A program made the position numbers and the translations under genes. Positions 18,810-34,886 of a DNA stretch of 64,000 bases are shown piece by piece (the stretch's first letter is position 1; each line of letters starts with the position of its first letter). The notes beneath the pieces are model-generated. The model did not search any database. It saw nothing but the letters and a program-made list of their open reading frames with translations, and was not told the origin of the DNA. The DNA is taken from NCBI GenBank assembly GCA_023333565.1, contig JAJKFH010000295.1:1592001-1656000 (forward strand), read 5' to 3'. This DNA is from Puffinus mauretanicus (lineage: Eukaryota > Chordata > Aves > Procellariiformes > Procellariidae).

Positions 18810-21800
18810 CCTGCTAAATCCAGCCTCTGAAATCTCTCAGCCTTGCTGAAATAATTAGTGTAGTAGGTTTGGTTACCAGTGAGTAAAGGAGAGATATGAG
18901 CAGATTCTACAATATACTTCTGCTAAATTGTTAATCATGGCCCCAGCTGCTACAGAGGGCCTGGAGATGCAGGCATTAGCCTTATTTCTGCTTGGTCTCA
19001 AACAGGATAATGTGCCTGCACCAAAAATGCATCAGGAGAGCCAGCATGGATGTCACCACAGTCCACATTTCATTGTTCAATTGCCTGATTTTTGGGAATC
19101 CGGACCTTTAACTGTAACTAAAGTTTACTGTACTACACATGGCCAAAGTGTGCCAAGCCTTTATGAGCCAAGACCAACACAGAGCTGGTTCTGATGACTC
19201 TTACTGGGCATACCTGCTAATAGGAATATTCTTCTGCTGTGTTGTGTCCACTTTCCTAGTTTCATCAAATTTTTAATCATCACATTTCAAGTTAACTAGA
19301 TTTCCTATCTGCCATTTCCAATTCATGAGCTTAGCCATGCCTTGAAGCCTGTGCCATAACGTTCATGTGCTGGAGATGTGAAAAAATGACTGTATATCTT
19401 TCTAAATCAAAGTGACTCCATCCAGCATTCCAGATAAAATTTTTGAATTGATCCGCATCTCATCTTCCTTGCATGCCTAGCCCCTGGACCCTGTAAATAT
19501 TCTATTAAGAAGAAAACTCTATTTCTTATCAGACTGTATTTTTTATCTATATCAGGCCATAAATCGTGTGTTACTGAAACAAACTAGCATGTCAGTGAGA
19601 TGTCCCCTTATCCCAATTCAATCTAATCCATGATATACTAAAGCCATTATATATCTTACAGAGGGAAGCTAAACTGGACACCCCAAAAGCATTGAAAACT
19701 GTAATTAAGTCAACAAAGCTTAATTCCTCAAGTGTTTTTGCAACAACTGTTTCCTCTTCCAGTCAAATGTACCACTGTGCAAAGCGTGTCATTCAGTCAT
19801 GGCATCCGTGAGTGCACATTTAGCTTTGGGCTCTGCACACACCATTCCCAGTTTGGACTGAGGGTGTGAAATCCAGACCAGAGCAGCGTTCACTCACTTG
19901 CTTCTCATTGTCTCATCCTTTAAGGCAGAGTTGATCTGCTTTGTCAGGTTCATATGAGAGTCATTCGTGTATATGTTCCTTTATTCTCGCACATTGCATC
20001 ATGTAGGAATACAAAGGTTCTTTATTACCAGGAATTGCTCTGTTTTTCCTTAATGGTTGTAAAACTTAAGCATTATGTTGTGTCTAGATTTAAAATATTA
20101 TGTCCTACCAGGTTGACTTGTCCACTAGCAATAGGTACATTGCACACTTTATTTTTTTAGTAGAGAATTCTCTCGCATTTCTGGAAAGTATAAAATTACT
20201 ATTTTAAAATAAAGTCAGCTCCATATCATCTTAATTTCTTCTACTGTGCTGTTGCTATCTGTGCATACCACCTCCTGTACTACAATGTCAACAAGCACTT
20301 CCTCAAAAAGCAGCATTTATACTTTTGATCCATTATACAATTGGCTCATCAAACTGTCCCGCTGAACTGATGCAATCAAGTTGCACGTCTTCCCAATTTT
20401 CTCTTTTTTTAAAATTTCTTTTTGTTCAAAATGATGAAGCTTTTTCCTCTGGAAGTTGCAGAAACCATATGCGTGCGAGTGCCAACCCAAATCCTATCTG
20501 CAAAATATAAATGACCTGGGATAATTTCAGCTTCCTTGTCTGTCTTAGAAGTTCCGATTGCCCTTATCAATTCTCCTGTACTATCCAACTCAAACAGCTT
20601 TGATGCAGCCGATCTGACAAGTGTCATTGTACACGCGTGCCCTTTGGAAAGCTTAGGGACTGCCAGTAAATTTAGCCTCGCAGGGAGATGAGCCTCTGCA
20701 GGGTCCCCGCTGCTGGGAGGCTTCCCTAGGAGTCAGGGAATTTCCTTACTGTTGGCTTCTAGCTCAAAAACTGAGGAAGAGATATCCTGAAAACAAACCT
20801 TTTGTCATATTCTGATATAAATAAAATGACGCAGCATATGAAATACTCTTCTAGTGAATGTGTGTGTTCTAGTGATATGTGTAAACCCTGTTCTCTTTCA
20901 CCACCTGATATATAATAGTAATTTGATAACTAATTAAGTAAATTGCAGAGTATTACTCATTTTTTAAAACATGATTGTGCTAAATCTTTCCTGGATGTGT
21001 TAAGTTGTAGAACCTCATTATCTGCACACAAATGTTAATTTGTTAAACAAATCCCACTGGCAATTCAGGGATTATTCACTGTTGGTTTACTTACTGCTAA
21101 GCCTTTTGGCAAATTCCTATGTGATCATTATATAGCTAGAGATTGGGGCAGCTTTAATTAAAATTTATAAGTTTATGACAGTTCTATTGAACTACAATAA
21201 TTGAACAAAGAAAATGTCATCAGTTAATTAAAAATACACATCTGAGACGTGTAATTAAAAGTTTGGGTATCATAATGAACACTTTCCAGTAAGCCAAATT
21301 GATGGGAATTTGGAAAAAAATTAAATGTTACCATAAAAATGCACTTCCTTTCTCCTTACAGTTTAAAGTAAAAATGTTAGAGCAATAATTTACTAAATGT
21401 CTTGAACATATTAACTAGATCTAACTAGCTCACAAAACTAGATAAATACCTATTTGTACAATACTTACAGTACGAAGAGTACGTCTAACCATATAGAATT
21501 GTGGTGTTTGTATCAAAATGAGTAACAAATTATTATGTCTTTCCACTACATGAAAATTGATGAAATATTCTCCAAAAAATAATTATATGTAAAGTAGATA
21601 TTACTTTATATTCTATTTTATAAGCAAAACAAGTTGATTTTGGAACATGATGGTGCATACTGAAAACACTGTCAGTGAAGAACCTGTTTACTTTGCTAAT
21701 GTCATATCAGTCCCAGTAGTCTCAAAGTGGGATGCTACATCATCTTGTCACCAGGACAGGGACTGTGGGAAGGGGAGAGGGCTGGTATTTAGCTAGATGT

Positions 21801-24419
21801 CGAGGCTGCCTGGTCTGTCTTGTCTGGTGCACAGCTGATCTAAGGGTCCCAACAGAACCACCACAACCAGCCTTGGTAAGAGCAGCCTTTTGAGACTGCT
21901 CTAATATATTTAGAGATTGTTCTTTTCTCCCTTTCTTTCACAACATGGAGAGAGTGTATATCTGTCGGGATTGATCCCAGTCAGCTCACCGACTAATTAA
22001 ATACAGTAATACAGCTTCTCTCCACTACTGTTGGTTCAGTAAGGCTAATTATGGTTCATCAGCCACACAGAAATGAATTATTGTGATTCCCACAGACTGC
22101 TGATAACTGATAAGACATGCTATTACTTATAGTAGGCTGATGTAGTGTCACATTGTTTTCTTTAATTGTGACAGCAAGTGAAATATGCAAATTAAATGTG
22201 CATATTCACACATAACAACTTAAAAACACATATTGCTGGTAGTGAATTTACCATTGACTGGAAGAAATAAATAATCTACGTCTTGGTGCAGGCATTCACC
22301 TGGACGATCTCGTTTTTCAAAACTTTCAGAAAGCTTACAAAAATAGTGCTATTTCCCTAAAATATTTTTTTTAAAATTGCGAAATACCTTATGTGATCAT
22401 ACAAAATACATAATTCTCTGTTGTTTAGGCAATAGCATGAATCAAAGTTGATCTACTTAGAGTTCTGTTCATTACAAAATACATGTAAGCAGAAGTTTGA
22501 GATATATGAGTAGACTCCCAAAAGAAATCACCTAAATATTACAGAGACAGTGCACTAAAATATTTATTAGCTATTTTTGAAGATGATGTGAAAAGTTATT
22601 TGCTATTATATAGCAAATTAAATTGGCAAACTAGGAGTAACTACAGTCTCTGTCATCAAAACCTGATTGAACATTGTAGAATTTTGGTCACTATCATCTT
22701 CTCATGGATGATTTTTCTTTGTAAGAAAGGGGAAGACTGCATTTCATCTTCATGCCAAAAACTTCACATATTTTGTTCATGTCTTACTGTCAAAAATTAC
22801 TTCATATGTCCTAGGATCACCATAAAGTATTCTCCTTTAATTTACTAAGTTCTGTGCAAAACATTAGAAAAAATATGTGAGAATTTTATAAGTTTGTTTC
22901 AAGTTCTATTAGTTCTAGAATTAAGATTTAAAATTCCGTAAATTACTATTCTTGGTTTTTTAAGAGAGAAGCTACATAGAAAATCTTCAGAGAATAGTGA
23001 CTTTCAAGTACATTGTTTCCCCAGAGAATTTTCACTTTTATTTTTGTTACTGGTTTTATATGTCTTATCAGGCACCCTTTAATGTATTCTCTGCAATTCA
23101 TTTCTTTAAAATTGTTATTTAGAATGATTTTAAATACAAAATAATCTCATCAATATAGGGACTACATGCATTATGTTTCCACTTGCATACACAGATAGTG
23201 GGAAACTCAGTGTATCCAAGAATTGGATTAGAGATAGTAAATAGCAAAGTGCATGCACATTCATTGTGAATCACTAAGAGTGGAGAAATCCTGAACAAAA
23301 AAAAAAGGTGTGCTTCTTGCTCTCTAGATATTATTACTGTCATTTTGAAATTGGAACATTTACACATGAGATGCTGAGAATGTGCTGCCACCTTGTCTTC
23401 CTTGACACTTTGACAAACAACATTTTTCAACATAGGTAATCGAAACAGGAATTTTTTCTTGGGATTATTATGTTAAGGAAGAGATTAAGAAGAGGATAGG
23501 TGAAAGCTAGGATGCTAATCTGTAATAGGCAGAGGGAAAGAAGGCAGTATTCTCATACAGTAAATCCAGTTGAGGATTGCACTGAAAAAGGATGAGCTCA
23601 AAACGGGGAAATTTTTTTTGTGTTTTCTTTCAGAAAATTATTTTTGCTCATTTTTGCACAAAATACACCAAAAGTTGGTTATCTGAATTTGAAGTAGTTA
23701 GCATTCCATAAACCACTTTCCTTATTAATATGTTTCTATACTGTAATGCGTTGTGAACATTTCTGTGGTGATGAAGGTTGGGAATTAAGAGACAATTTTA
23801 CTTCTGTCTCTGTACAGAAACTAATCCTGAAACTTCACGGCCAGTGTAAATGCTGAAGTTCTCTGTGCATGAGATTACCATGCGATGTTTGTTAGTTAGG
23901 ATATGTGACATCTTGGTTAACATGACTATTTCCTTTGCAAACATAAATCTATATTCTGATTCTATGATACAAAACCTTATGGCATTGTTTGTCATTGTTT
24001 AATACTTCAGTTTTATTAAACTGTTCTTGGAACCATTTTGTATCAGAAATAATTTATGAGAATAAGTCAGATTAAAATGTCATTATTAGTATTATTTCAG
24101 ATGCCAACAGTCTGTGTATAAATAGGCAATGAACTATTAACGTTACTAAAAGTCATGTTAAATTGAGTGACAAAAATGGGGTTTAGGCTATACTGAATTA
24201 AATTTTCATATAACTGTCAGCAGTTTGGCATATTTATCAGCCTACACCAACAAAGAATAGACTAATCTTTTCTACAAACTAGGAAAATATCATTGCCCCA
24301 TCATTTTAAAAAATAGAGGAGTATTAATAATAAAAACTGATTTCAGACCTCCAGATCTATGTTCTATTTTATTTTAACGTTTTTATTGGAACACTGGTTC
24401 AGATGAAGGATTATGTGAA

Positions 24420-24438
24420 CCCCCCTGGCTTAGGGGGG
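24420..24438 (+). repeat. Perfect GC hairpin, 7-bp stem
   Basis: CCCCCCT and AGGGGGG are separated by the five bases GGCTT. The stem is perfectly complementary and stands out from the AT-rich surroundings. It is intronic with no known role. Confidence 0.75.
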
Positions 24439-27284
24439 AGAAATTTAAATACAAGTGTATACATGGGGAAAAACAAAAAGAGTCTGTGCTAATATCCAAG
24501 TTCAACATCTTTGATTTAATGTTTAGATCACAGGGGAAAGATATGAATAGCCAGGCTGATGCATATTAAACTAGTTGGAGCTATTTTTAAGTCAATGGTT
24601 TTGTTTCTGCTGTACTCATTAGAGGAAGAGACTAACTGATCTCATGGCCTTTAGGATGATTTGCAAAACACTTTAAATTAGCATAGCTTAAAATAGAAAA
24701 TATAGAAAAGAATTACATAAAGGGTTTCATATAAGAAGAGTAAGAATTAAGTGAAGGAAAAAGAATAAATAAATCATTCTGCATGAATCAGAGAGAGTAG
24801 AAAAAATGAGTGCACTTCACTTGCATTGAAATATTCTCCAACAAATATGATATTGAATGATTACATAGTATTAAAATAAAGGCAGACCAGAAGAAAATTA
24901 GAATTGTGGGGTTTATGGAATATTTAGTTTAATCTACATTACTTTAATGAGACAGCCAACTGAATAGAGAAAAAAAAATGTAAGAAGGGTTGCATATTTC
25001 AGAGTTTTAGATGCAGCTGTGGTAAAAGCCATTAGGAGGCAAATGTGAAAGTAGTTGTGGATACCTACACCACACATCGTATTAAAATGAGGAAACAATG
25101 AATGAGACAAAAGACAGCAAGGAAGGGACCTAGTCATAACGCATCAGTAAATCAGGCAGCGGTAAGAATTTCCTGGTAGATCAGTATGAAGATGAAAGAT
25201 AATTATCATGGAAAAGTAACTTTAAACATTATTTCATTTGACTACTTAGGATTTTGGCTCTTCTGTACATTTTAAACCAAGTCAGGCCCAAGACAAGCAT
25301 AGCTTCTTTTGTGTGCTTGCTAACCCACCCCTCCATGAAGTAGCATTTTTGTAAGTAAGAAGTTGGTTTCTGCCCTATGGCATTGTGTGAAGTTTTTCAA
25401 ATGTAAATGCAGGGATAACTGGAGTTTCTCATCACTTAATGTATTCCCTGACTTTCTCTGATCTCCTTTCGATTCCACAGTTATATCATTATCTTGATTG
25501 GGATGTCAATAATAAAAGCTCATAGGCTATTTTTCCTGCTTATGCCTGCAATTCCTGTCCAAAGGGCTTCTGCATCACACACAGAGTACATTATGTAGTT
25601 AACTTGCTAATCTGATTGATGTTAAGAGTTTCTTAACGTGTAGCTCTATTCCATCACTGGCGAAGACTAGATGTCAAGGAAATGTATATTAATTTTACAG
25701 CAGCTCGTTAGTTGCCTTCCTTTTCCAAATTTGCCATAAACAATTATATTGATGGTCCCATTCAAGACTAGGCGTTTCGGTTCTCCCATCTTAATTCTTA
25801 GACTTTTACCATTTATGTAAAGCACGTGTGTTACTGTTTTGGTTTTCTGTAGTCTACTTATGAGGCATTCCTTTTGTTCTGCCTGATACCTATTTACTCT
25901 TTGACGGTTGCTAGCCTATGCATGGTCCTTTACTCGGAGATATGGTATTTCTATGACTTGATTGGAAGGGATGAGTCTTTGCCTGTCAGCTATCCCTTAC
26001 TCGGCAGTGACCCAGTTAAGCTCTTGATTGTACTTGCCAGCAGGTTGAGTTCCTTATGATTCAAATGAAGACTATCCTGTCTGCCCCTTTATTTCAGAAG
26101 TGTCCCCAGGACTTGATTAATCTTCACCTCTTTCCTTACCCATCTTGGAAGCCAGGAAGAACAAAAGTGTTAAACTCGGTCTGTTTTCCCTAAGTTTAAG
26201 AAAACCCTAAAGGCTGAATGAAAGCAAAGGGAAGCCGGGTTGGGGAAAAATAATGTTTTGTAAGAGGTAAACAAGAATCAGAATAGATTATTAGGAAGTG
26301 AGAAGTGAAATGGCTAGTTGGACACATCAGGTCATTTATTTGAACAGAAGATTACAAATGACATATAAAAGCAAAGTCAGGAGATGGAAAAACATTTATG
26401 GGGTCTAGAAGTTTTTCTTAAGGCTTATCTTCTTTAAAACAAAAGTCAGGGAAAAGTGGAAGAGTTTAATAAAACAGTGGAATTATAAGAAAGCTATAAA
26501 TCCTTTAGACACGAGATTTAGATAAGGAAAAAAAATGGGAAAATTACAATAGGGAAGAATCATAGGAGGAAAACGCATCGGGTTTTAAACACTATTTTAA
26601 AACCCTTTAAAAAGAAGATATAGACTAGGAGTTCATTTTGTGCAAATATTCATCCCCCAGGTGTTCACTCCTTTTCAGACATTGAATATTGACCTTACAG
26701 GCATCTTTGGTCTGATGCAAGACAGCAATTTTTATGTTACAGTATTTATTATATGAGAGGGATGTTTTAGTAAAAATTGTTATGTAAAATTGGCTATTAA
26801 CGCATTAGTAAATATTTGTATATTCATGTGATTGTATGTAAAGGTTTGTAGATTTGAGAATAATGGAGTGTTTTCTGAAGAGGCATCGATGTTGATCATA
26901 CAAATATTTATCCTCTGCAACTGGAGGAACCCAGCCTGGCAGGATAGTTTGAAGAGCTTAGTCATATCTTAAATTCCTACTTAAGACCGTCTTTTAAAAT
27001 AATTCCCAAATAAAGAGTCAATGACCATACATGCACAAGTGTAAAATGCATAGATGCTGTTTTTGAGGTGTCCATATCTTACAGTGCTGACTTGCTTTTT
27101 AAAAAGTTCTGAATTCAAGCAATGTTTGCAAAGGCATGTTTTATTAGTGTCTAGAGAAATGTAGTTGGGCTCATACATTAAAACTTGCTACTGTTATGAT
27201 ATATGTATCTATCTTTAAAGTGCTGATTATTATTTTAATGTTTATTTATTTTTATCATAAAATAGTTTTCTTTGTTTCAAATAG

Positions 27285-27446
27285 GGAGGCCTACCTGCAA
27301 CTGTGCGCTGGGTTTTACAGGACCAAACTGCAATCAGACGGTCTGCGATCATTTTTGCCAAAACGGAGGAACCTGCAGTGTCACTGCTGGGAATCAACCC
27401 GTTTGCAACTGCCTGCCTGAGTATACAGGGGACAGATGTCAGTATT
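27285..27446 (+). CDS. LRP1B: LRP1B exon (84 equivalent): EGF repeats 2-3
   Basis: The exon is 162 bases, phase 1-1. It reads [15 protein letters not shown], then [20 protein letters not shown], then [14 protein letters not shown]. It finishes EGF 2 and contains EGF 3 whole. N-Q-T is a possible glycosylation site. The acceptor ATAG is at 27281-27284 and the donor a consensus GTAAGT at 27447. The downstream 60 bases carry a 23-base tandem duplication. Confidence 0.95.
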
Positions 27447-27463
27447 GTAAGTAATCTTCACAA

Positions 27464-27509
27464 ACTCTTAAATCTGGATTTATAATACTCTTAAATCTGC
27501 ATTTATAAT
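27464..27509 (+). repeat. 23-bp tandem duplication
   Basis: Two adjacent 23-base copies starting ACTCTTAAATCTG/C differ at one base (G versus C). They begin 17 bases after the splice donor at 27447. Confidence 0.85.
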
Positions 27510-29046
27510 AAAAGTTCTACAAAATGGAAGTTTAAAATTATTTGAGTGATTTTTCTATGACATGTGTTGGTAAACTTAGCTCCAGAATGATTCATACTGC
27601 TAAGGGAATGGAATCTGACGTATTCAAGTGATCTTTGAACATATTTCCACAATATCCATCTACATGTGTGGGAGAAGAGAAAAGCTTTTTTAGGAATGAT
27701 TTATTTTAGTATTTTCATGAATGAATATGTCCAATGGAGCTGTACAAGACAGCTGACTTTGTCAATAGAAATGAGAAAATAGTGTTAAATTTTTCTACTT
27801 CAACTTCTCATATTTGTTATCTTATACTGGTGGAATACCTAAACATAGTGAATTTACGTAGTTGGTTAAAGAATTTCTCTGGTATCCTTTATCTTCACAA
27901 ACCATCACTTGTGTCTCCAACTGCTACCTTACCTTTCATTTTTATTTCTAACCCCAGTAAGCAGCATATTGACTTTTGAGTTTCACGCCTCTATATTCCT
28001 TCATCTTGCTCAGAGATCACCTTCAGTATGGTTTCTGCCCCCTCCTAGTATTGAAAATCAGGATTTCTAAGTATTACTCTTGTTTAATTCTCAGGACGTA
28101 GGTTCTATCCTCTGCCTCTGAAGTTCTCCATAGTTTGCCTTTCCACTGACCCATCAGTCTCTTCTCATTGAGATACTGTTCTCCAAGGGTTTCCATGCCT
28201 TTAGAAAGGCTCTTCTTGCTTTTTGGAACTTTCTCTGAATTTTTACTTCCTTTACAGAGGAGAGGGGAAAGAAGATTACCAACGAATAGGCCTTCTGTTC
28301 TTACTCCATTTATCTTTCTTTTCTCTCCATGCTTTCTGTTAGCATGGATCACCATTATTGGTTTTCCAGAGGCTCAAGGCATTTGAACATAATCTTGAAC
28401 TTCTTCTTTTGGTCACTCATTTCAAAATTACAGTTTGTCTTCCTCAAACTGATTATTTTTCTGAAATCAGAATTATTTTTTTTTAATCTCCTTTTTTCTA
28501 CTCCTGCTTTGCTTTGACTATAACATTCTAAAATAGAGGACTGTCATAGTGCTTGTTATAGAGTAGAACATTAAATGTGAAAGCCATCATCTCTTTTGTA
28601 CATAATTGAGTGAATTTGCTAAAGAAGGCTAGACTTAAACAAAATGGAAGGCAAATTAGCTGTTATAAAGGTCTGGTTTAGAATTATCTACAAGATACAA
28701 AAAGTATTTAGTTTTAGTGAAAGGTCTGTCAAACAAGGAAAGGGTTAGTGTGTATCTTAAATAGGATTTGTACTGAAGTAAACTGAACGTATTTCCAGTT
28801 GGGAGACTGTGAAATAAATTGAAACCTTTGAACGGAAAACCAGTAGTAATTGTGATTCTCTCCCACTTCGTATTAAACAAACTGCATGGATTCACAAATA
28901 ACTATTTGCAAATACAATTGGGTATCTGAAAACAATATAGTACATAAATCATGCACAGACAGACACACAGATTAAGAAAAAATATTTACTTGAGGCTTAC
29001 CCAAAACCAAACAAATTGTTTCTAGTTGAATGCTTCTGCAAACATC

Positions 29047-29080
29047 TTTTTTTTTCTTTTCTTTTTTTTTTTTTTTTTTT
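29047..29080 (+). repeat. Pyrimidine tract, 34 bases
   Basis: All bases are T except three C. It is intronic simple sequence with no exon next to it. Confidence 0.85.
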
Positions 29081-31834
29081 AAGAATTAATTTAAATGTAA
29101 ATTTAGGGATACTTTTTAAACAGTGCTTATTATCAGATTTGGATTGTCTGCTGACATGCTGGAAAAATGCCACAATACAGAGACTCAAACACATTATAAA
29201 ATACAAAATAAAATTAAGCTTTGGTTTATTTAAACCTTAATACTTTTAGGGAAAAAAGAGTCTTACAATCTTTGAGAGTATTTTTTTTTTTGTGGTCAAT
29301 AACAGTTCTATGAAATTGTACAGGTTTACAGATAATAACGGGTATATAAATTCACATCTATGATTTTTGGTTTATTCACACATATGTCTGATGTTTTTGC
29401 TTTATTAATCACATTCACTTTGTATGTGTGTTGGAATATATTAATATAACATTATTGCAAAGATTGGTTGCCTCTCAGATATCTTTTTCAGTCTTTCTAT
29501 GGTATGACTGAAACTATTTCATACGCAAAGGATGATACATGAATGTGCATAGGTATTTTACTCATGCTTCCAAGCTGAAAATATTATTAGTGTGTTTTAT
29601 GGCAGGGAGAAGACATTTACTTGCAGTATTGCCAGATTGCAGAGACCTTATTTTCCTCATACTTATCGTCTCCAATTACCCAATGCAGAATTTCTCCTGT
29701 GATTAGTTCACATAAGGGCTAATAACCAAAATGTGTGCTCTGTGTCAAGGCACTGGCACTGCTGAAATAAATTTAAGTGAATAAATTTACATAGAATTCT
29801 ACTAACATTGTGCATGTTATTAGATACACATGAATTTGATGTATTTGAATATAACTCCCTATTTTAAATTCCTGAAATAAGACATACAGACTAGTTAAAG
29901 TTCATTTCTTGTATCATTTAAGGCCCAAACAACCTAAAAAATAGAAAATGTTTTCATGCAGTTACAATCATTCAAAGTGGATATAGTGATCTTACAAGCT
30001 GTTACTTTCCCTGAAACGGAAATTCCCTTCTTGAGGGGAAGAAAAAAAAAAAAGGATTATTTTCATGTCATTTCAGTCCAAATGTAGCATACGCATTTTA
30101 GATACAGCAGAAGATTAAGGGTGTTTGTGACTAAAATCAATATTAAAACCCAATACTTGTTTTAGAGTATGAACTTCCTATTCCTAGGTTTTGGGGGGTT
30201 TTTTTGTCCTAATATACACGGAAACATTTCCCCCTTGCAATGCTTTTTTCAGAAGATGTCTCTCAGTATTAGCTTTCAAACTACGGTAGTTTTCATTCAA
30301 AAAACAGCCCCCCTGCTGCAAATTACCATTCTGTACCCTGAATTGGGGAACGGCAAACAATGAACTACTTCATTTAGTGTCTTTTAAGCCTCTCTAGTTG
30401 CTCCATAGTGATTCCGTAAGCAGATGAGTCTACAGCCTGCATAGATAGGTGGAGACATACAATGAATAATCAAACAGAAATAACTCCTCCAACAGTCATG
30501 CTTTGTCCTAGCAGAACTCTTCCAGCATGGTGAGTACCGATGGCATGGCAGTCAGTACGTACTTCTCTGAGAGGGGGAAAAACTGAGCACAGAGAAGCAT
30601 AAGCAAAATGTTTCCCACTCTACGAGATACCCTTGCAAATCACCCATCCTGAATATATTCAGTGTTTTAGTAGTCTCCAGTTTGCTGCTTAGGACGTGCC
30701 CCCAGTCAAACACCATCTTGAGAGTTTACACTTCCAGACTCAAGGCTGAGGTTGCCATTTGGCCAAGGTTTCTTTCTCTAGTGAACAGCTTGATAACGCC
30801 CTACTTCTAGCTGCTACTGACTCACCCTTAGCCACATCCTGAGCTTCAAAGGGCTTGAATTTTTTTGTTTTGTCAGGGAGGTAATATTTTATTAATATGG
30901 ACAGGTTAACTCTAAGCTAATACAGATGCATAGTTCAGGATTGATACATCTTATATATCAATTACTTCATCTGTCCATCAGGAACACCACCAAAAGCTCA
31001 ACACAACATGTTAACTGCACAGAACTGGGGAAAATATTAGAAACAGAGAGAAATAGAGACTTTGTATGATTTGGCCCCATTAAAGAGCTTAAATGACGAC
31101 TTTAAAAAAAACTAAAGGAAGTTGTCACTACCACATAAATAAAAATGAACCGAAATGTTAAGATACCAGTATATTGTAGCTCTGGAAGCTTCTTCAGTTA
31201 GGCAACTTGGTTTTTTTAAAGGAATATGAAAAAAATGAGACAGTTACTGGTGCTTCTAAAGAGTTAAAGAATTCACTACTTGAAATCTCAGTCCTGCTGG
31301 CATTTAAGCAGTTAAATAAGATAATGGGATCTTGCACAGTCTATAAAGATAAGCATGTATGTAGTTTTTTGTAGAACTTATGGATTATGTCTTTATATAT
31401 TATTATTAGAACTTCATGAAAATTTAATATGTGGATAAATGAAAATAAAACTTAATTATTTCAAAATACTATTTCCATTTCAGTTTAGCATAATGCTGTT
31501 AATGGTAATGTGAATGTACAAGAAGATTTTTATTCAGCCAATGTCCCATTAAATACATTAACATTGCTCTGCTTTTCTCATCAGTAGTCATTATTTTATG
31601 TGAAATCATGCCATAAATGGTTAGACATCTAGAAGGGAAAAAAAAAATCTCTTATGCGTTTATCCTTCTGTTTCACTTCTCAAGACTACATCTTGAGTGG
31701 TTGCCAGTGAGCCACCAGCTTCATTCATCATTTTGTTTTTATTATAGTATCTTTTAAAACATGGTAAAACAAGGTATTATTTTTTCTATGATACTCCTTA
31801 ATGTCTTTTAGTAATTAGCTTTCATTGCTTGCAG

Positions 31835-32009
31835 ATGTTTGCCACCATTATTGTGTGAATTCTGAATCATGTACTATTTCTGATGATGGAAGTGTAGAAT
31901 GTGTCTGTCCAGTACGATTTGAAGGTCCAAAATGTGAAGTGGACAAGTGTATCAGATGTCATGGGGGACACTGCATAATAAACAAGGACAGTAATGACAT
32001 AGTATGCAA
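31835..32009 (+). CDS. LRP1B: LRP1B exon (85 equivalent): EGF repeats 4-5
   Basis: The exon is 175 bases, phase 1 in and phase 2 out. It reads [12 protein letters not shown], then [15 protein letters not shown], then [20 protein letters not shown] 4 is complete. EGF 5 is the compact form C-x2-C-x4-C, which is also present in LRP1 and so is an ancestral feature. The shift from phase 1 to phase 2 happens here. The acceptor is TTGCAG at 31829-31834 and the donor GTAAGT at 32010. Confidence 0.95.
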
Positions 32010-32638
32010 GTAAGTGTGTGTTTGTGGGGGGGTGGTTATGGTCAAAATTATATATTTTATAGCGATTATATTGCAGTATCCTTCAAATCTCTTACACAGT
32101 GGCTAGCCCTGAACCAGTCACATCAGAACAGTTCCTTTGTGTGGCTCCTGCCCACACAGAGCCCACTGGCTCCTGCCTTTTTAAACCAACTTTTGGAGCA
32201 CTCCTCACTGTGGGAAGCATAATGTAGCAGGAATGCATTCACCTGGGTCTTCACTTGGAAAAACTAGAATATTTAATAAAGTTAACAGTCGAGTTTTACT
32301 ACACCGCTGAAATTTGTTCTTTCCGCAGTATCTGTGACAGTGATAGAGTCATATTGTATACTGGTGAAAACGTATGTAGTAAGATGTGCTGCTATATTGC
32401 TGAGTGATTATTTTGTATAATAATAGCTTATTTTCATAAAAGGAAAGATTGAAATTATTTTGTGTAAAAAGCTCACTGCCTGTGCTAGCTTTCCAAGGTG
32501 GAAACCTAGAATTCTTGCAATCAGTACATCTTATACATATTATAAAATCAATATTTTAACAGATAGGTAATTAAAAGGGAATTCACCAGATGTGATAAAA
32601 TACTGATTGCTATTTGTATTTTTTCTTAACCGTGACAG
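32010..32638 (+). other. LRP1B: Short intron
   Basis: This is 629 bases starting GTAAGTGTGTGTTTG, with a G6 run near 32025. Its acceptor is GTGACAG at 32632-32638. No other feature is seen. Confidence 0.8.
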
Positions 32639-32743
32639 TTGCACTAATGGAAAGATTGCCTCTACCTGTCAGTTATGTGATGGCTACTGTTACAACGGTG
32701 GTACATGTCAACTGGACCCAGAGACTAATATACCTGTCTGTCT
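32639..32743 (+). CDS. LRP1B: LRP1B exon (86 equivalent): EGF repeats 5-6
   Basis: The exon is 105 bases, phase 2-2. It reads [23 protein letters not shown], then [11 protein letters not shown]. It closes EGF 5 and opens EGF 6, with six cysteines in all. N-C-T, spanning the junction with the previous exon, is a glycosylation sequon. The donor is GTGAGT at 32744. In human LRP1B, as I remember it, this exon joins directly to the exon encoding C-S-T-N-W-S-G; here another phase 2-2 exon intervenes at 34772. Confidence 0.95.

Positions 32744-34886
<2,143 letters not shown>

Larger units (their letters stand above)
27447..31834 (+). other. LRP1B: Intron (4.4 kb)
   Basis: A 23-base tandem duplication lies just inside the donor (27464-27509), and a 34-base pyrimidine tract at 29047-29080. 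Open frames on both strands at 28074-28386 overlap each other and have no recognisable family. No exon is seen. Confidence 0.75.

Noticed and set aside
20409..20627. Minus-strand 72-codon open frame with a soluble-protein-like composition
   Set aside because: No family recognised and no flanking splice or promoter signals; single short frame in a 10-kb intron.
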